Part shown: positions 1 to 7,803 of the stretch, in pieces
Layout: each line of letters opens with the position of its first letter
Numbering within the stretch: the stretch's first letter is position 1
From: Sphingomonas sp.
Lineage (GTDB): Bacteria > Pseudomonadota > Alphaproteobacteria > Sphingomonadales > Sphingomonadaceae
DNA length: 64,000 nucleotides
Assembly (NCBI GenBank): GCA_013816595.1
Contig: JACDEB010000002.1
Coordinates: forward strand, 1 to 64,000
Direction: 5' to 3'
Translations under genes and position numbers: made by a program
Notes under the pieces: model-generated
What the model was told of the DNA's origin: nothing
The model's database searches: none
The model's input: only the letters and a program-made list of their open reading frames with translations

Positions 1-8
1 GGCGAGGA

Positions 9-84
9 TGGTGGGCGCTGACGGGCTCGAACCGCCGACCCTCTCGGTGTAAACGAGATGCTCTACCAACTGAGCTAAGCGCCC
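9..84 (-). tRNA. tRNA-Val (anticodon UAC)
   Basis: Read on the minus strand this folds as a complete cloverleaf. The acceptor stem GGGCGCT pairs with AGCGCCC, the D-arm contains AGCTCAGTTGGTAGAGC, and the T-loop contains GGTTCGAGCCC. The anticodon stem TCTCG/CGAGA encloses the loop TTTACAC, giving anticodon TAC (valine). The 3' CCA is encoded in the genome at 9-11. Confidence 0.95.
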
Positions 85-186
85 CCGGGAGCCGCAGCGC
101 CCTGAGCCAAAATCACTTGTCGGGCGCACTGCCATGCTTCACCTTGTGCCGCAAGAAGGTGCACAGGGGCGGGGGCCAAAGCGGGC

Positions 187-1221
187 ATGGAACTGGCAAG
201 CAGGTGCAGTCTTTTCTTGGCGATCCTTGGTCTGGCCTGTGTATCGATACACGGCCCCGCCGCCGCCAGATCGCCGCGCGCCAGGCCGATCATCGACATT
301 CACGTTCATGCCTCCTCGCGCGACCGCGACCGCCCGGTTGCGGTGTGTCCGGGCGACCAGGAGATCACGTTCAACGCCGTCGATCCGCGCGACGCTTATT
401 ATCCTGCCAAGGCCAGTTCCTGCGCCAATCCGATCTATTCGCCGCTGACGAGCGATGAGCTGCGCCGGGGAACGATCGCCGCGCTCCTCCGCAACAATGC
501 TCGCCATGCGGTTCTGACCGGAAGGCCAGAGGTCGTCGCGCTTTGGCGCAAGGGCTATGAAGCGCTGTTCATTCCCGCTGGCGATCCTGGCAGCTCGACT
601 CCGGCGCAGCTCGACCGGTTGCGCTCGCTGATCGCTTCCCGGGCGGTGGACGTCATTTTCGAGGTCGGCTTTCAATATCAGGGTAAGCGCGCCGACAATC
701 CGGCGCTCGAACCGTTCTGGGCCCTGGCCGAACAGCGCGACATTCCGGTTGGAATCCACCTTGGCGAAAGCGTCCCGGGCGGCGCCCGCGAACCCGGGCC
801 GAACGCATTTCGCCCGAGTTTGACGACTCCGTTCCAGCTCGAGGACGTTCTCCGTAAACATCCGCGCCTGCGCGTCTATGTCTGCCATTATGGTTCACCG
901 CTGGTCGATGAAATGATCGCGATGCTCTATTTCTACCCCAACCTTTATGTCGATATTTCGGCCAATGACTGGAATTCGCCGCGGGCGCAGTTCTACGATC
1001 ATCTGAAACGCATGGTCGACGCCGGTTTCTCGAAGCGGATCCTGTTCGGATCGGACCAAACGGCATTTCCGCAGGGCATCGACCTAGCAGTGCCTTCGGT
1101 GGCGGCGGCGCCATTCCTGAACGCCGCGCAAAAGCGGGACATTTCTTACAATAATGCAGCGCGTTTCCTGCGTCTGAGCCCGGCGCAAATTGCCGCCGAT
1201 CACCGGCCCTTGCGACCCTAG
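187..1221 (+). CDS. secreted amidohydrolase family protein (metal-dependent TIM-barrel hydrolase)
   Basis: This 344-residue protein begins with a hydrophobic signal segment (about residues 8-27, ending AAA) and is probably exported. The mature part opens with IIDIHVHA, the HxH metal-binding strand of the amidohydrolase-2 family. Later family landmarks are GIHLGES (about 195), VCHYGSP (about 236), the NLYVDIS strand and RILFGSDQ (about 287), where the Asp is the usual catalytic/metal residue. The length is typical. The substrate cannot be read from the sequence; relatives include decarboxylases and lactonases. It is a single gene that converges on the XRE gene, their stop codons overlapping at 1218-1221. 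The ATG at 187 is chosen because it gives a complete signal peptide. Confidence 0.8.
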   Translation: MELASRCSLFLAILGLACVSIHGPAAARSPRARPIIDIHVHASSRDRDRPVAVCPGDQEITFNAVDPRDAYYPAKASSCANPIYSPLTSDELRRGTIAALLRNNARHAVLTGRPEVVALWRKGYEALFIPAGDPGSSTPAQLDRLRSLIASRAVDVIFEVGFQYQGKRADNPALEPFWALAEQRDIPVGIHLGESVPGGAREPGPNAFRPSLTTPFQLEDVLRKHPRLRVYVCHYGSPLVDEMIAMLYFYPNLYVDISANDWNSPRAQFYDHLKRMVDAGFSKRILFGSDQTAFPQGIDLAVPSVAAAPFLNAAQKRDISYNNAARFLRLSPAQIAADHRPLRP

Positions 1222-1784
1222 AGCGAGCGCACCAGCCTGGTCGCCATTGCGATCCACGGCGGGTTGGCGACGATCTGCTGGCGCGCGCCGCTGCCCAAAG
1301 GGAGCAATTGCAGGCGTTTGGGATCGCGATCGATTAGGCGCCCGAACAGGAAGCGCCCGGTGGGCCGGGGGACAAGCACGTCGCGGTTGAGCGCCCGGCC
1401 GAAATCGCCGGGGCCCAGACGTTCGCACCAGATTTCGTCGCCGGCGCGATAATCGCCGATGCCGCCGCTGACGAGCAAGGCGAGCTGATCGGCGCCAGCC
1501 TTTGGCGGGACGACGATGCGCGCGGTTCGCGGCGCGGTTGCGCCATTGGCGCCGATCACTGCGGCGACGCTGAGTTCGGCCTGCTCGTCCTTGCCGCCGA
1601 CCAGATCCGAAGCATCGACTCCAAGCGCGTCGGCGATCCGGTTGAGCCAGGCGATCGACACCGTCCTGGTGCCCGTTTCGAGCCGGCCGACGGTCTGCGG
1701 AGTGGTCGGCGGGCGGCACGCGCGAGCGACATCGTCAAGAGTCATGGAGCGCGCCCGGCGAACGTCGCGAATGCGGGTGAACAT
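1218..1784 (-). CDS. XRE-family transcriptional regulator
   Basis: This 188-residue protein has an N-terminal helix-turn-helix of the Cro/C1 type (about residues 5-62: IRDVRRARSMTLDDVA, then TVGRLETGTRTVS, then LNRIADALGV). About 120 further residues, rich in beta-type sequence, may form a ligand or oligomerisation domain (DIWCERLGPGDFGRAL region). A strong GGAGGT sits 7 bases before the ATG at 1784. A perfect inverted repeat, ATAACC-N5-GGTTAT, lies 20 bases upstream and is a likely autoregulatory operator. The target genes are unknown. The only divergent neighbour is the DUF6456 gene, so that gene is a candidate target. Confidence 0.85.
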   Translation of the reverse strand: MFTRIRDVRRARSMTLDDVARACRPPTTPQTVGRLETGTRTVSIAWLNRIADALGVDASDLVGGKDEQAELSVAAVIGANGATAPRTARIVVPPKAGADQLALLVSGGIGDYRAGDEIWCERLGPGDFGRALNRDVLVPRPTGRFLFGRLIDRDPKRLQLLPLGSGARQQIVANPPWIAMATRLVRSL

Positions 1785-1803
1785 GCCAGGACCTCCCCAA
1801 TAT

Positions 1804-1820
1804 ATAACCTAATCGGTTAT
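1804..1820. promoter_or_regulatory. candidate operator palindrome upstream of the XRE gene
   Basis: The arms ATAACC and GGTTAT are perfect inverted repeats separated by 5 bases. They sit between the XRE start codon and its likely promoter, overlapping a TTATAT -10-like hexamer on the minus strand. Dyads placed like this are typical of XRE autoregulation. No binding data are available here. Confidence 0.4.
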
Positions 1821-1860
1821 TCGCTTTCCTACAGTTTTGCCATTGTGGCAAGTGGTGGGC

Positions 1861-1911
1861 GCCGGATCATGACGAAGGCCGGATCATGACGAAGGCCGGA
1901 TCACGATGAAG
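1861..1911. repeat. three tandem 17-bp repeats
   Basis: Two identical copies of GCCGGATCATGACGAAG are followed by a third with three substitutions (GCCGGATCACGATGAAG). A shorter stutter, ATGAAGGGATG, follows at 1906-1930 and supplies the ribosome-binding and start region of the next gene. The array lies in the leader of the DUF6456 gene. Confidence 0.85.
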
Positions 1912-1919
1912 GGATGTGT

Positions 1920-2417
1920 ATGAAGGGATGCAAAGGCGGACGCCTGCTGGTCGAGCGGGCGATTGGGGAGGAACCCGCTGACGAGGTTCGGGGGCCAAGC
2001 CGGCCGGCGCGATCGGTCACCGTCAATCTGGCCGAATCGCCGCTCGGCTGGCTGTTCTCGCGCGGGCTCGTCAGCAATCGCCAATTCGATGCCGGGGAAC
2101 GGCTCCGGGCCGATTGGGAGCGGGCCCGACTGGCGCCGCGCGTTACCATGACATGGGATTGCGCGCCGATCGCCCGGGGCCGCGGCGGCGCGGCTTCAAG
2201 TCCTGACCCAAGCAGCGCGCAAATCGATTCCAAACGACGGTTCGAGGCAGCGATCGCCTTTGCCGGTGCGGGCCTGGCCGACATCTTGTGGCGCGTGGTC
2301 TGCGCCGGGGAGGGCATGCGCATCGCCGAGACCGCACTCGGCTGGCCGGTGCGGTCGGGCAACCTGGTGCTGACCATCGCGCTCGACCGGATCGCCGAAT
2401 ATTATCGCATTCGCTAG
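1920..2417 (+). CDS. DUF6456 domain-containing protein
   Basis: This protein of about 165 residues matches the DUF6456 pattern: SPLGWLFSRG, then FDAGERLRADWERARLAPRVTMTWD at about residues 40-75, then a C-terminal helical half (FEAAIAFAGAGLADILWRVVCAGEG, then LGWPVRSGNLVLTIALDRIAEYY). That C-terminal half resembles a DNA-binding helical bundle. The family is widespread in sphingomonads and has no established function. ATG 1920 is preferred over ATG 1914 because it lies 6 bases after AGGG. The leader contains tandem repeats that have duplicated the start region. Confidence 0.7.
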   Translation: MKGCKGGRLLVERAIGEEPADEVRGPSRPARSVTVNLAESPLGWLFSRGLVSNRQFDAGERLRADWERARLAPRVTMTWDCAPIARGRGGAASSPDPSSAQIDSKRRFEAAIAFAGAGLADILWRVVCAGEGMRIAETALGWPVRSGNLVLTIALDRIAEYYRIR

Positions 2418-2466
2418 GAAGCGGGGACCGGCATTGCTATCGACCGGTCATCCCGCGGAGGCACAT

Positions 2467-3114
2467 ATGATCATTTACGGTTCGACCTTGTCGCCATTCG
2501 TCCGCAAGGTTGTCGCGATCTGCGTAGAAAAGGAACTGCCGTTCAACCTCGAATTCGGCGCGTTGGGAAATCACAGCCCGGGTTTCATCGCGGCCAGTCC
2601 GCTGAAGAAGATGCCGGCCATCGATGACAATGGCTTCATGCTCGCCGATTCCAGTGCGATCGCCCATTATCTCGACGCTCAATATCCCGTGCCGCAACTG
2701 ATCCCGAGCGATCCGCAGCTGCGCGGCAAGACTATCTGGTTCGATGAATTCGCAGATACCGTGCTGATGGTCTGCGGCGGCAAGATGTTCTTCAACCGGA
2801 TCGTCGCGCCGCGGTTCATGGGCCGCGAGGGCGATGAAGCGGCGGCGGATGCGGCGGAGTGCGAGGAGCTTCCGCCGTTGCTGACGTATCTGGAGGGGCT
2901 GGTCCCCGGTCCCGGCGGCTATCTGGTCGGAAAGTCACTGACGCTGGCCGATATTTCGGTCGCCAGCGTGTTCGTCAATTTCCGCCACGCGGCGCGCTCG
3001 ACCGACGAAAGCCGCCATCCGCGGACCTTCGCTTATATCGATTCTATCCTAGAGCGCCCAAGCTTCGCCGAATCGGTCAGGCGCGAGCAGGCGATGCTGG
3101 CCCCGGCGGAATGA
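2467..3114 (+). CDS. glutathione S-transferase family protein
   Basis: This 215-residue protein starts with the GST thioredoxin-like fold: MIIYGSTLSPFVRKV, whose SPFVRKV helix carries the catalytic Ser region. The cis-Pro follows in KKMPAIDDNG, and the glutathione-binding motif in LADSSAIAHYLD (about residues 59-70). The C-terminal all-helical domain contains the N-capping box LTLADISVAS (about residue 160). GGAGG lies 5 bases before ATG 2467; an earlier in-frame start at 2434 has no ribosome-binding site. It is probably a soluble detoxification or lyase-type GST of unknown substrate. It ends in a strong convergent terminator. Confidence 0.88.
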   Translation: MIIYGSTLSPFVRKVVAICVEKELPFNLEFGALGNHSPGFIAASPLKKMPAIDDNGFMLADSSAIAHYLDAQYPVPQLIPSDPQLRGKTIWFDEFADTVLMVCGGKMFFNRIVAPRFMGREGDEAAADAAECEELPPLLTYLEGLVPGPGGYLVGKSLTLADISVASVFVNFRHAARSTDESRHPRTFAYIDSILERPSFAESVRREQAMLAPAE

Positions 3115-3151
3115 AACAGGCCGCGCCCCCGGCTGGGGACGCGGCCGTTTC
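3114..3151. terminator. bidirectional terminator hairpin
   Basis: GGCCGCG and CGCGGCC flank a C/G-rich apex. The stem is extended by GAAAC on the left and GTTTC on the right, so it can end transcription of the GST gene (+) and the convergent hydrophilic-protein gene (-). Confidence 0.65.
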
Positions 3152-3166
3152 ATCATTTGGACCGGC

Positions 3167-3553
3167 TTATTGCCCGTCGAGCTGGGACTTGTCGGAAGTG
3201 CCTTCGATATCGCTATCGGACTGGCCTTTTTCCTGCAGATAATCGCTGTCGTCCTTGCTTTCCGAGCCGAGAAAGCCGCCGGTCGGCTGGCTGCTTTCCT
3301 CGCCAGTCGTCTTGGCGCTGTCGGCGTCGCCGGTCGTTGACGATTGTTCGGTAATCGTCTCGCTGTCCTGGCCCTGGCCAGTCGCGGCCTGGCCACCCGA
3401 TTCAGAATCGCTCGCCGTCGGCTGCGAATCGGAATGCGGCTGCTCCGACTGGTTGTGGCCGGTCGGCTGTTGCGACTGCTGGCCAGTCGGCTGCTGGCCC
3501 TGGCTGGCGGTTTCGGTCGGGTTTGGCTGGTTGTCGTCGCGTTCAGTGGTCAT
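3167..3553 (-). CDS. hydrophilic low-complexity protein of unknown function
   Basis: This 128-residue protein is almost free of hydrophobic residues and very rich in Gln, Ser, Thr, Gly, Asp and Glu. Runs such as QQPTGQQSQQPTG look repetitive. The C-terminus ends with an acidic stretch containing GGFLGSESKDDSDYLQEKG. The start at 3553 is supported by AAGGAG 5 bases upstream; a longer 164-residue frame is unlikely. No known domain is recognised and the chain should be disordered. Composition of this kind is seen in hydrophilins and stress-associated proteins, but that is only an analogy. Confidence 0.65.
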   Translation of the reverse strand: MTTERDDNQPNPTETASQGQQPTGQQSQQPTGHNQSEQPHSDSQPTASDSESGGQAATGQGQDSETITEQSSTTGDADSAKTTGEESSQPTGGFLGSESKDDSDYLQEKGQSDSDIEGTSDKSQLDGQ

Positions 3554-3663
3554 TGGGTACTCCTTGGTCACAACGCCCCCGCGTGCTCCAATCCGTAAAC
3601 CGTCTTCCATGCCAGTGCGTTCCGGCGCCGCCGGACAAATTCGACGAACGGCTCGTCGCACAG

Positions 3664-3696
3664 AAAAAGGGCCGCCGGTCCGAAAACCGACAGCCC
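3664..3696 (-). terminator. Rho-independent terminator of the rpsF-rpsR-rplI operon
   Basis: On the minus strand GGGC...CGGT and ACCG...GCCC form a stem around TTTTCGG, directly followed by TTTTT. It lies 31 bases after the rplI stop codon. Confidence 0.75.
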
Positions 3697-3727
3697 ATTT
3701 CTAGAACGCATCAAGGAGGACTCGGGC

Positions 3728-4435
3728 CTACTCGCTTTTGCCCTTGTCGGCTGCTGCGTCGCCGGCGGGTTCAGCCGCAGGTTCAGCCGCGAGTTCAGCA
3801 TCTGCTGCCGGCGTTTCGGCTTCGGCTTCTGCCGTTGGGGCGGATGCTTCGTCAGCCGTGTCGGACTTGAGCGGTTTGTCATCCTCATTCGCTGCCGAAC
3901 CCGGAACCACATCCTCGGTGAAGGTCGCGGTGTCGCGTTCGAACATCTGAGCCATGACGTCGATACCCTGGGCCTGGAGATCGGCTTCCTCGGGCGAACG
4001 GGCGACGTTGACCTTGATCATCGCGATCACTTCGGGGTGAAGGACGACCTTCACGTCGTGCATACCGATGGCCTTGATCGGGCGGTCGAGGACGATCTGG
4101 CTCTTGACCAGCTTGACCCCGTCGAGGTCGAGCGCCTCGATCATGTCGCGCGCCGAAACCGAACCGTAGAGCTGGCCGGTGTTGGATGCCTGCCGGATCA
4201 GCTTGACGGTCTTGCCGTCGATGTCCTTGGCCGCTTTTTCGGCGTCGCCACGCTTGCTTTCGTTGTCGGCGACGATCTTCGTGCGGTTGCTTTCGAACAG
4301 CTTGCGATTGGCCTCGTTGGCGCGCAGCGCCTTTTTATTGGGGAGGAGGAAGTTGCGGGCAAAGCCGTCCTTCACCGTCACCACATCGCCGATGGCGCCG
4401 AGCTTTTCGACGCGCTCAAGCAGAATGATTTCCAT
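3728..4435 (-). CDS. rplI: 50S ribosomal protein L9
   Basis: The N-terminus MEIILLERVEKLGAIGDVV, followed by VKDGFARNFLLPNKKA, is the L9 signature. It is followed by the long central helix (about residues 45-80) and the C-terminal rRNA-binding domain (to about 150). At 235 residues it is much longer than the usual 150. The excess is an acidic Ala/Glu/Pro-rich tail after about residue 150 (AEAETPAADAEL and similar), as is common in sphingomonads. It is the last gene of an S6-S18-L9 operon, 12 bases after rpsR, and is followed by a terminator. The product is a structural component of the large subunit near the base of the L1 stalk. Confidence 0.97.
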   Translation of the reverse strand: MEIILLERVEKLGAIGDVVTVKDGFARNFLLPNKKALRANEANRKLFESNRTKIVADNESKRGDAEKAAKDIDGKTVKLIRQASNTGQLYGSVSARDMIEALDLDGVKLVKSQIVLDRPIKAIGMHDVKVVLHPEVIAMIKVNVARSPEEADLQAQGIDVMAQMFERDTATFTEDVVPGSAANEDDKPLKSDTADEASAPTAEAEAETPAADAELAAEPAAEPAGDAAADKGKSE

Positions 4436-4447
4436 GTCGAGCGTTCC

Positions 4448-4672
4448 TTATTTCACGACGTAGGGAAGCAGGCCGATGTGGCGGGCGCGCTTGATCGCTT
4501 TCGCCAGCTCGCGCTGCTTCTTGGTGCTGACCGCAGTGATGCGGCTGGGGACGATCTTGCCCCGCTCCGAGACGAAGCCCTGGAGCAAGCGGATGTCCTT
4601 ATAATCGATCGTCGGTGCGTCCTTGCCCGAAAACGGGCACGACTTGCGGCGGCGGAAGAATGCGCGGGCCAT
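4448..4672 (-). CDS. rpsR: 30S ribosomal protein S18
   Basis: This 74-residue protein has the classic S18 core: [28 protein letters not shown], then [19 protein letters not shown]. The N-terminus [15 protein letters not shown] carries the basic RNA-binding patch. It binds the S6 partner on the platform of the small subunit. Its ATG overlaps the rpsF stop codon by one base (TAATG), so translation is probably coupled. Confidence 0.97.
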   Translation of the reverse strand: MARAFFRRRKSCPFSGKDAPTIDYKDIRLLQGFVSERGKIVPSRITAVSTKKQRELAKAIKRARHIGLLPYVVK

Positions 4673-5133
4673 TATCCGACCTCCTCTTCACGGTCTTCGC
4701 GGGGGCGAAATTCGCTGCGCTCGCCACGGTCACCACGGTCACCGCGGTCACCACGGTCCCCGCGGTCACCACGGTCGCCGGGACCGCGCGAGCGATCCTT
4801 GTCGCCGCGATCGCTCCGCCGCATCATCGCCGAGGGACCGGTTTCATGGGCGTCGACGCGGATGGTGAGGAAACGGATGATATCCTCGTTGATGTTCGAC
4901 TGGCGCTCGAGCTCAGCGATCGCGGCCGGCGGGGCATCGACGTCGAGCATGACGTAATGCGCTTTGCGGTTCTTGGCGATGCGGTAAGCGAGGCTCTTGA
5001 GGCCCCAGGTCTCGGTCTTGGCGACCTTGCCCTTATTGTCGGTGATGATCTTGGTGGCGTTTTCCGCGAGCGCATCGACCTGGGCCTGGGCAAGGTCCTG
5101 TCGAGCGAGGAAAACATGCTCGTAAAGCGGCAT
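4672..5133 (-). CDS. rpsF: 30S ribosomal protein S6 with an arginine-glycine-aspartate repeat tail
   Basis: The start [20 protein letters not shown] is the normal S6 N-terminus, and the ferredoxin-like fold runs to about residue 105 ([10 protein letters not shown], then [10 protein letters not shown], then [11 protein letters not shown], then [11 protein letters not shown]-type). The protein is 153 residues, against about 95-135 usually. The extra tail contains five consecutive GDR triplets plus GER, encoded by a 9-bp tandem repeat, and ends in acidic residues. A start at 5133 is used; a longer frame reaching 5250 lacks homology. It is the first gene of the operon and pairs with S18. Confidence 0.96.
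   Translation of the reverse strand: MPLYEHVFLARQDLAQAQVDALAENATKIITDNKGKVAKTETWGLKSLAYRIAKNRKAHYVMLDVDAPPAAIAELERQSNINEDIIRFLTIRVDAHETGPSAMMRRSDRGDKDRSRGPGDRGDRGDRGDRGDRGDRGERSEFRPREDREEEVG
4722..4775 (-). repeat. six 9-bp tandem repeats inside rpsF
   Basis: The unit CACCACGGT (plus strand) with small variants is repeated six times in register with codons, giving Gly-Asp-Arg (last unit Gly-Glu-Arg) on the minus strand. Slippage here would change the tail length by whole triplets without breaking the frame. Confidence 0.9.
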
Positions 5134-5285
5134 GCGTAAACTTCCATATTGGCCGATCGCTGACGCCGCACCGTGCGAGCGCCCCTCCGGCTGTCGTCTC
5201 AAGTAAAACCGGCGCCAGGGACAAGCCCAAAGCGCCAGCGAGCCGCCCATTGCCGCAATTCGCTCGAAATGGCAAGTATGGCGGC

Positions 5286-6458
5286 ATGGCGACCAAGCTT
5301 CATTCGGTGCCGCCCGCGCCTGACCCGCTCGACGACATGAGCCTGCCCGGCTGGCTGTACCACGACGCGGAGTTTTTCGCGGCGGAGGAGCGGGCGTTCC
5401 TCCGCGCGAGCCCGCAAATCGTCTGCCACGAAAGCGAGATCGCGCTGGCGGGCGAGTGGCGCAGCATCGATTTCCTCGGCGAAAGCGTCATCGTCATGCG
5501 CGGCGACGACGGCGCGGTGCGTGCTTTTCACAATGTCTGCCGCCACCGCGGTTCGCGACTGGTCGATGGCGAGGCCGGCTGCGCCAAGGTGCTGACCTGC
5601 CCCTATCACGCGTGGAGCTATGACCGGCGCGGGGCGCTGGTCGGGGTGCCGCAGCGCCATGAATATCCCGGGCTCGATACCGCCAGCCACGGGCTCAAGC
5701 CGGTCGCGATCGAGCAATGGCGCGGGTTCCTGTTCGTGCGGCTTGAGGGGGGCTTGCCGAGCGTCGCCGAAATGATGGCGCCTTACGACGCCGAGGTTGC
5801 GCCGTATCGCTTCGAGGATTTGCGGGCGATCGGCCGGGTGACCCTGCGCCCGCGCGACCTCAACTGGAAGACCATCGCCGACAATTACAGCGACCACCTC
5901 CACATCCCCATCGGCCATCCCGGGCTCACCCGATTGTTCGGCAAGAGTTACCAGATCGAAGCCGCCGAGTGGATCGACCGGATGGAGGGCGAGCTGCGCG
6001 ACGATCTGTCGGCTAATGTGTCCGAACGCGCTTACCAAACGCTGTTACCGCCGGTTGAGCATCTGCCAGCCAGCCACCAGCGCAAGTGGCTCTATTACAA
6101 GCTGTTCCCGTGCGTCGCCTTCGACATCTATCCCGACCAGGTCGATTTCATGCAGTGGCTGCCGGTCAGCGCGACCAAGAGCGTGATCCGCGAAATCAGC
6201 TATGCGCTGCCCGATGCCCGCCGCGAGATGACGGCGGCGCGGGCGCTCAACTGGCGCATCAACCGGCGCGTCAATCACGAGGACACAGTGCTGATCAGCC
6301 GGGTCCAGCGCGGCATGGAAAGCGCCGCCTACCAGGCCGGACCGTTGGGTAAGAGCGAAGTCTGCCTGCGCAGCTTCGCGCGGCGGCTGCGGAACCTTAT
6401 TCCGGAGGCGCGGCTGGAGCGTTCGCCACCGCCGGGGTGGCTCCAACCGACGAATTGA
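5286..6458 (+). CDS. Rieske aromatic ring-hydroxylating oxygenase, alpha subunit type
   Basis: This 390-residue protein has an N-terminal Rieske [2Fe-2S] domain with CRHRG and CPYHAW (about residues 83-108, C-x-H...C-x2-H). Its C-terminal mononuclear-iron domain has [12 protein letters not shown] (about residues 199-210), giving the two His ligands. These are the features of terminal oxygenase alpha subunits acting on aromatic or quaternary-amine substrates. No beta subunit, ferredoxin or reductase is adjacent, so electrons must come from elsewhere. Start 5286 (MATKLHS) is chosen over 5250. The 3' end overlaps the convergent permease gene by 62 bases. The substrate is not predictable here. 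Confidence 0.87.
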   Translation: MATKLHSVPPAPDPLDDMSLPGWLYHDAEFFAAEERAFLRASPQIVCHESEIALAGEWRSIDFLGESVIVMRGDDGAVRAFHNVCRHRGSRLVDGEAGCAKVLTCPYHAWSYDRRGALVGVPQRHEYPGLDTASHGLKPVAIEQWRGFLFVRLEGGLPSVAEMMAPYDAEVAPYRFEDLRAIGRVTLRPRDLNWKTIADNYSDHLHIPIGHPGLTRLFGKSYQIEAAEWIDRMEGELRDDLSANVSERAYQTLLPPVEHLPASHQRKWLYYKLFPCVAFDIYPDQVDFMQWLPVSATKSVIREISYALPDARREMTAARALNWRINRRVNHEDTVLISRVQRGMESAAYQAGPLGKSEVCLRSFARRLRNLIPEARLERSPPPGWLQPTN

Positions 6459-7722
6459 TGCGCTGCATCACGGCCCTGACGACGAGGCCGGCGGCGAGCA
6501 GCATCAAGCACCACAGGTTTGCTTCGAGCCCGATCCCGTAAACCGCAAAGGCAATGAACAGCACCGCAAGCGCGAGCACGGCCCGTGAGGCCGGCGCCGG
6601 GCTGCACTTCCATGCGGCGAGGGCGGCGGTCAGATAGACGACGATCACCGCCGCGGTCGACAGCAGGATAATGAAGGTGAACAGGCTGGCGGTGGCGCGG
6701 CTGCTGTTGGCGAGCAGAAGGACGATGCTCAACGCCATGCCGACGATTTGCGACACGACGGGCGTGTTGACCCCGCGGGTCTTCGCCATGAACGCCGGCA
6801 AATCGCCGCGAAGCGCCATCGCATAACCAAGTTCGCCAGTGCCCAGGATCAGCCCGTTGAGACATCCAATCGCGGCCACCGCGATGGTCAAGGCGGCGAA
6901 GGTTGCGGCTCCGCGCCCCCAGTGGGACACCAGAGCGTCAGCGAACGGGGCCGCGGAATTCGCCACGACGCCCGCGGGCAGAAGCATCTGGATCGCGGTT
7001 CCGGCGACCAAATAAAGCGCAACGACGAACGCCGTCCCGCCGATCAGCGCGCGGGGAATGGTTCGGGACGGATCGCGCACTTTGCCGACCGGAGTCGTCG
7101 CGCTTTCAAAGCCGGTGAAGGCGAAGAAGGTGAGGGCGGACGCGGTCGCGATATTGGCGAAACTGACCGGCATCTGGGCCAACGGCTCGAACGTTCCACC
7201 GCTCGCGCCGCGCTCGATGAACAGCCAAATCACTGCGAGCAAGGGCAGGAGCTTGATGGCCACGGTAACGAGCGAAAATCCGCCGACCGCGCGCACTCCG
7301 ATCGCGTTGACCGCGGTCAATATGACGAGCCAGCCAATGGCGACCAGCAGAACCCCGGCTGGCCCGCCGAAATCGACCCCGGCGAACGCCAGTGCAGAGG
7401 CGGCGCCAATGGCGACCGAGGCCTGCGCGACCCAATTGGAAACCCAGAAGCTCCAGGCGACTAGGAACGCCACGGTCGAGCCATATTCGCGCTCGACATT
7501 GGCCTGGATTCCTTCGCCGCCAAGCCGCGACAGACGCGCCATGCCATAAGCGATGCACAGCACTCCAATTCCGCTGACAACCCAGCCGATGAGCGCGTTG
7601 CGGCCGAGCGGCGCGAGGCTGACCGGGAGCATGAAAATGCCCGACCCGATGATCGTTCCGACAACCAGCGCGCTCGTCATCCACACTCCGATCATCGCTG
7701 ATTGATCGCTTCGGTCGGCCAT
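6397..7722 (-). CDS. APC-superfamily amino acid permease (AdiC/YjeH-like)
   Basis: This 441-residue, strongly hydrophobic protein has about 12 membrane helices. The first helix carries the APC unwound motif GTIIGSGIFMLP (about residues 22-33), and the family pattern FAFTGFESATTP occurs at about residues 199-210. It is an inner-membrane amino acid or polyamine transporter; the substrate is unknown. It is transcribed divergently from fabD with an 81-base gap and converges on the Rieske gene with an overlap of 62 bases. Confidence 0.88.
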   Translation of the reverse strand: MADRSDQSAMIGVWMTSALVVGTIIGSGIFMLPVSLAPLGRNALIGWVVSGIGVLCIAYGMARLSRLGGEGIQANVEREYGSTVAFLVAWSFWVSNWVAQASVAIGAASALAFAGVDFGGPAGVLLVAIGWLVILTAVNAIGVRAVGGFSLVTVAIKLLPLLAVIWLFIERGASGGTFEPLAQMPVSFANIATASALTFFAFTGFESATTPVGKVRDPSRTIPRALIGGTAFVVALYLVAGTAIQMLLPAGVVANSAAPFADALVSHWGRGAATFAALTIAVAAIGCLNGLILGTGELGYAMALRGDLPAFMAKTRGVNTPVVSQIVGMALSIVLLLANSSRATASLFTFIILLSTAAVIVVYLTAALAAWKCSPAPASRAVLALAVLFIAFAVYGIGLEANLWCLMLLAAGLVVRAVMQRINSSVGATPAVANAPAAPPE

Positions 7723-7803
7723 GATGTGTTCCCCCGGACTTGGCTTTGCCGTGATGGCGGCTTAGTCCGCCGACCAACAAAGCACAGTCGGACAGGAATT
7801 TCG

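Noticed and set aside
4722-4775. Short repeats as a CRISPR-like array
   Set aside because: Units are 9 bp with no spacers and lie in frame in rpsF.
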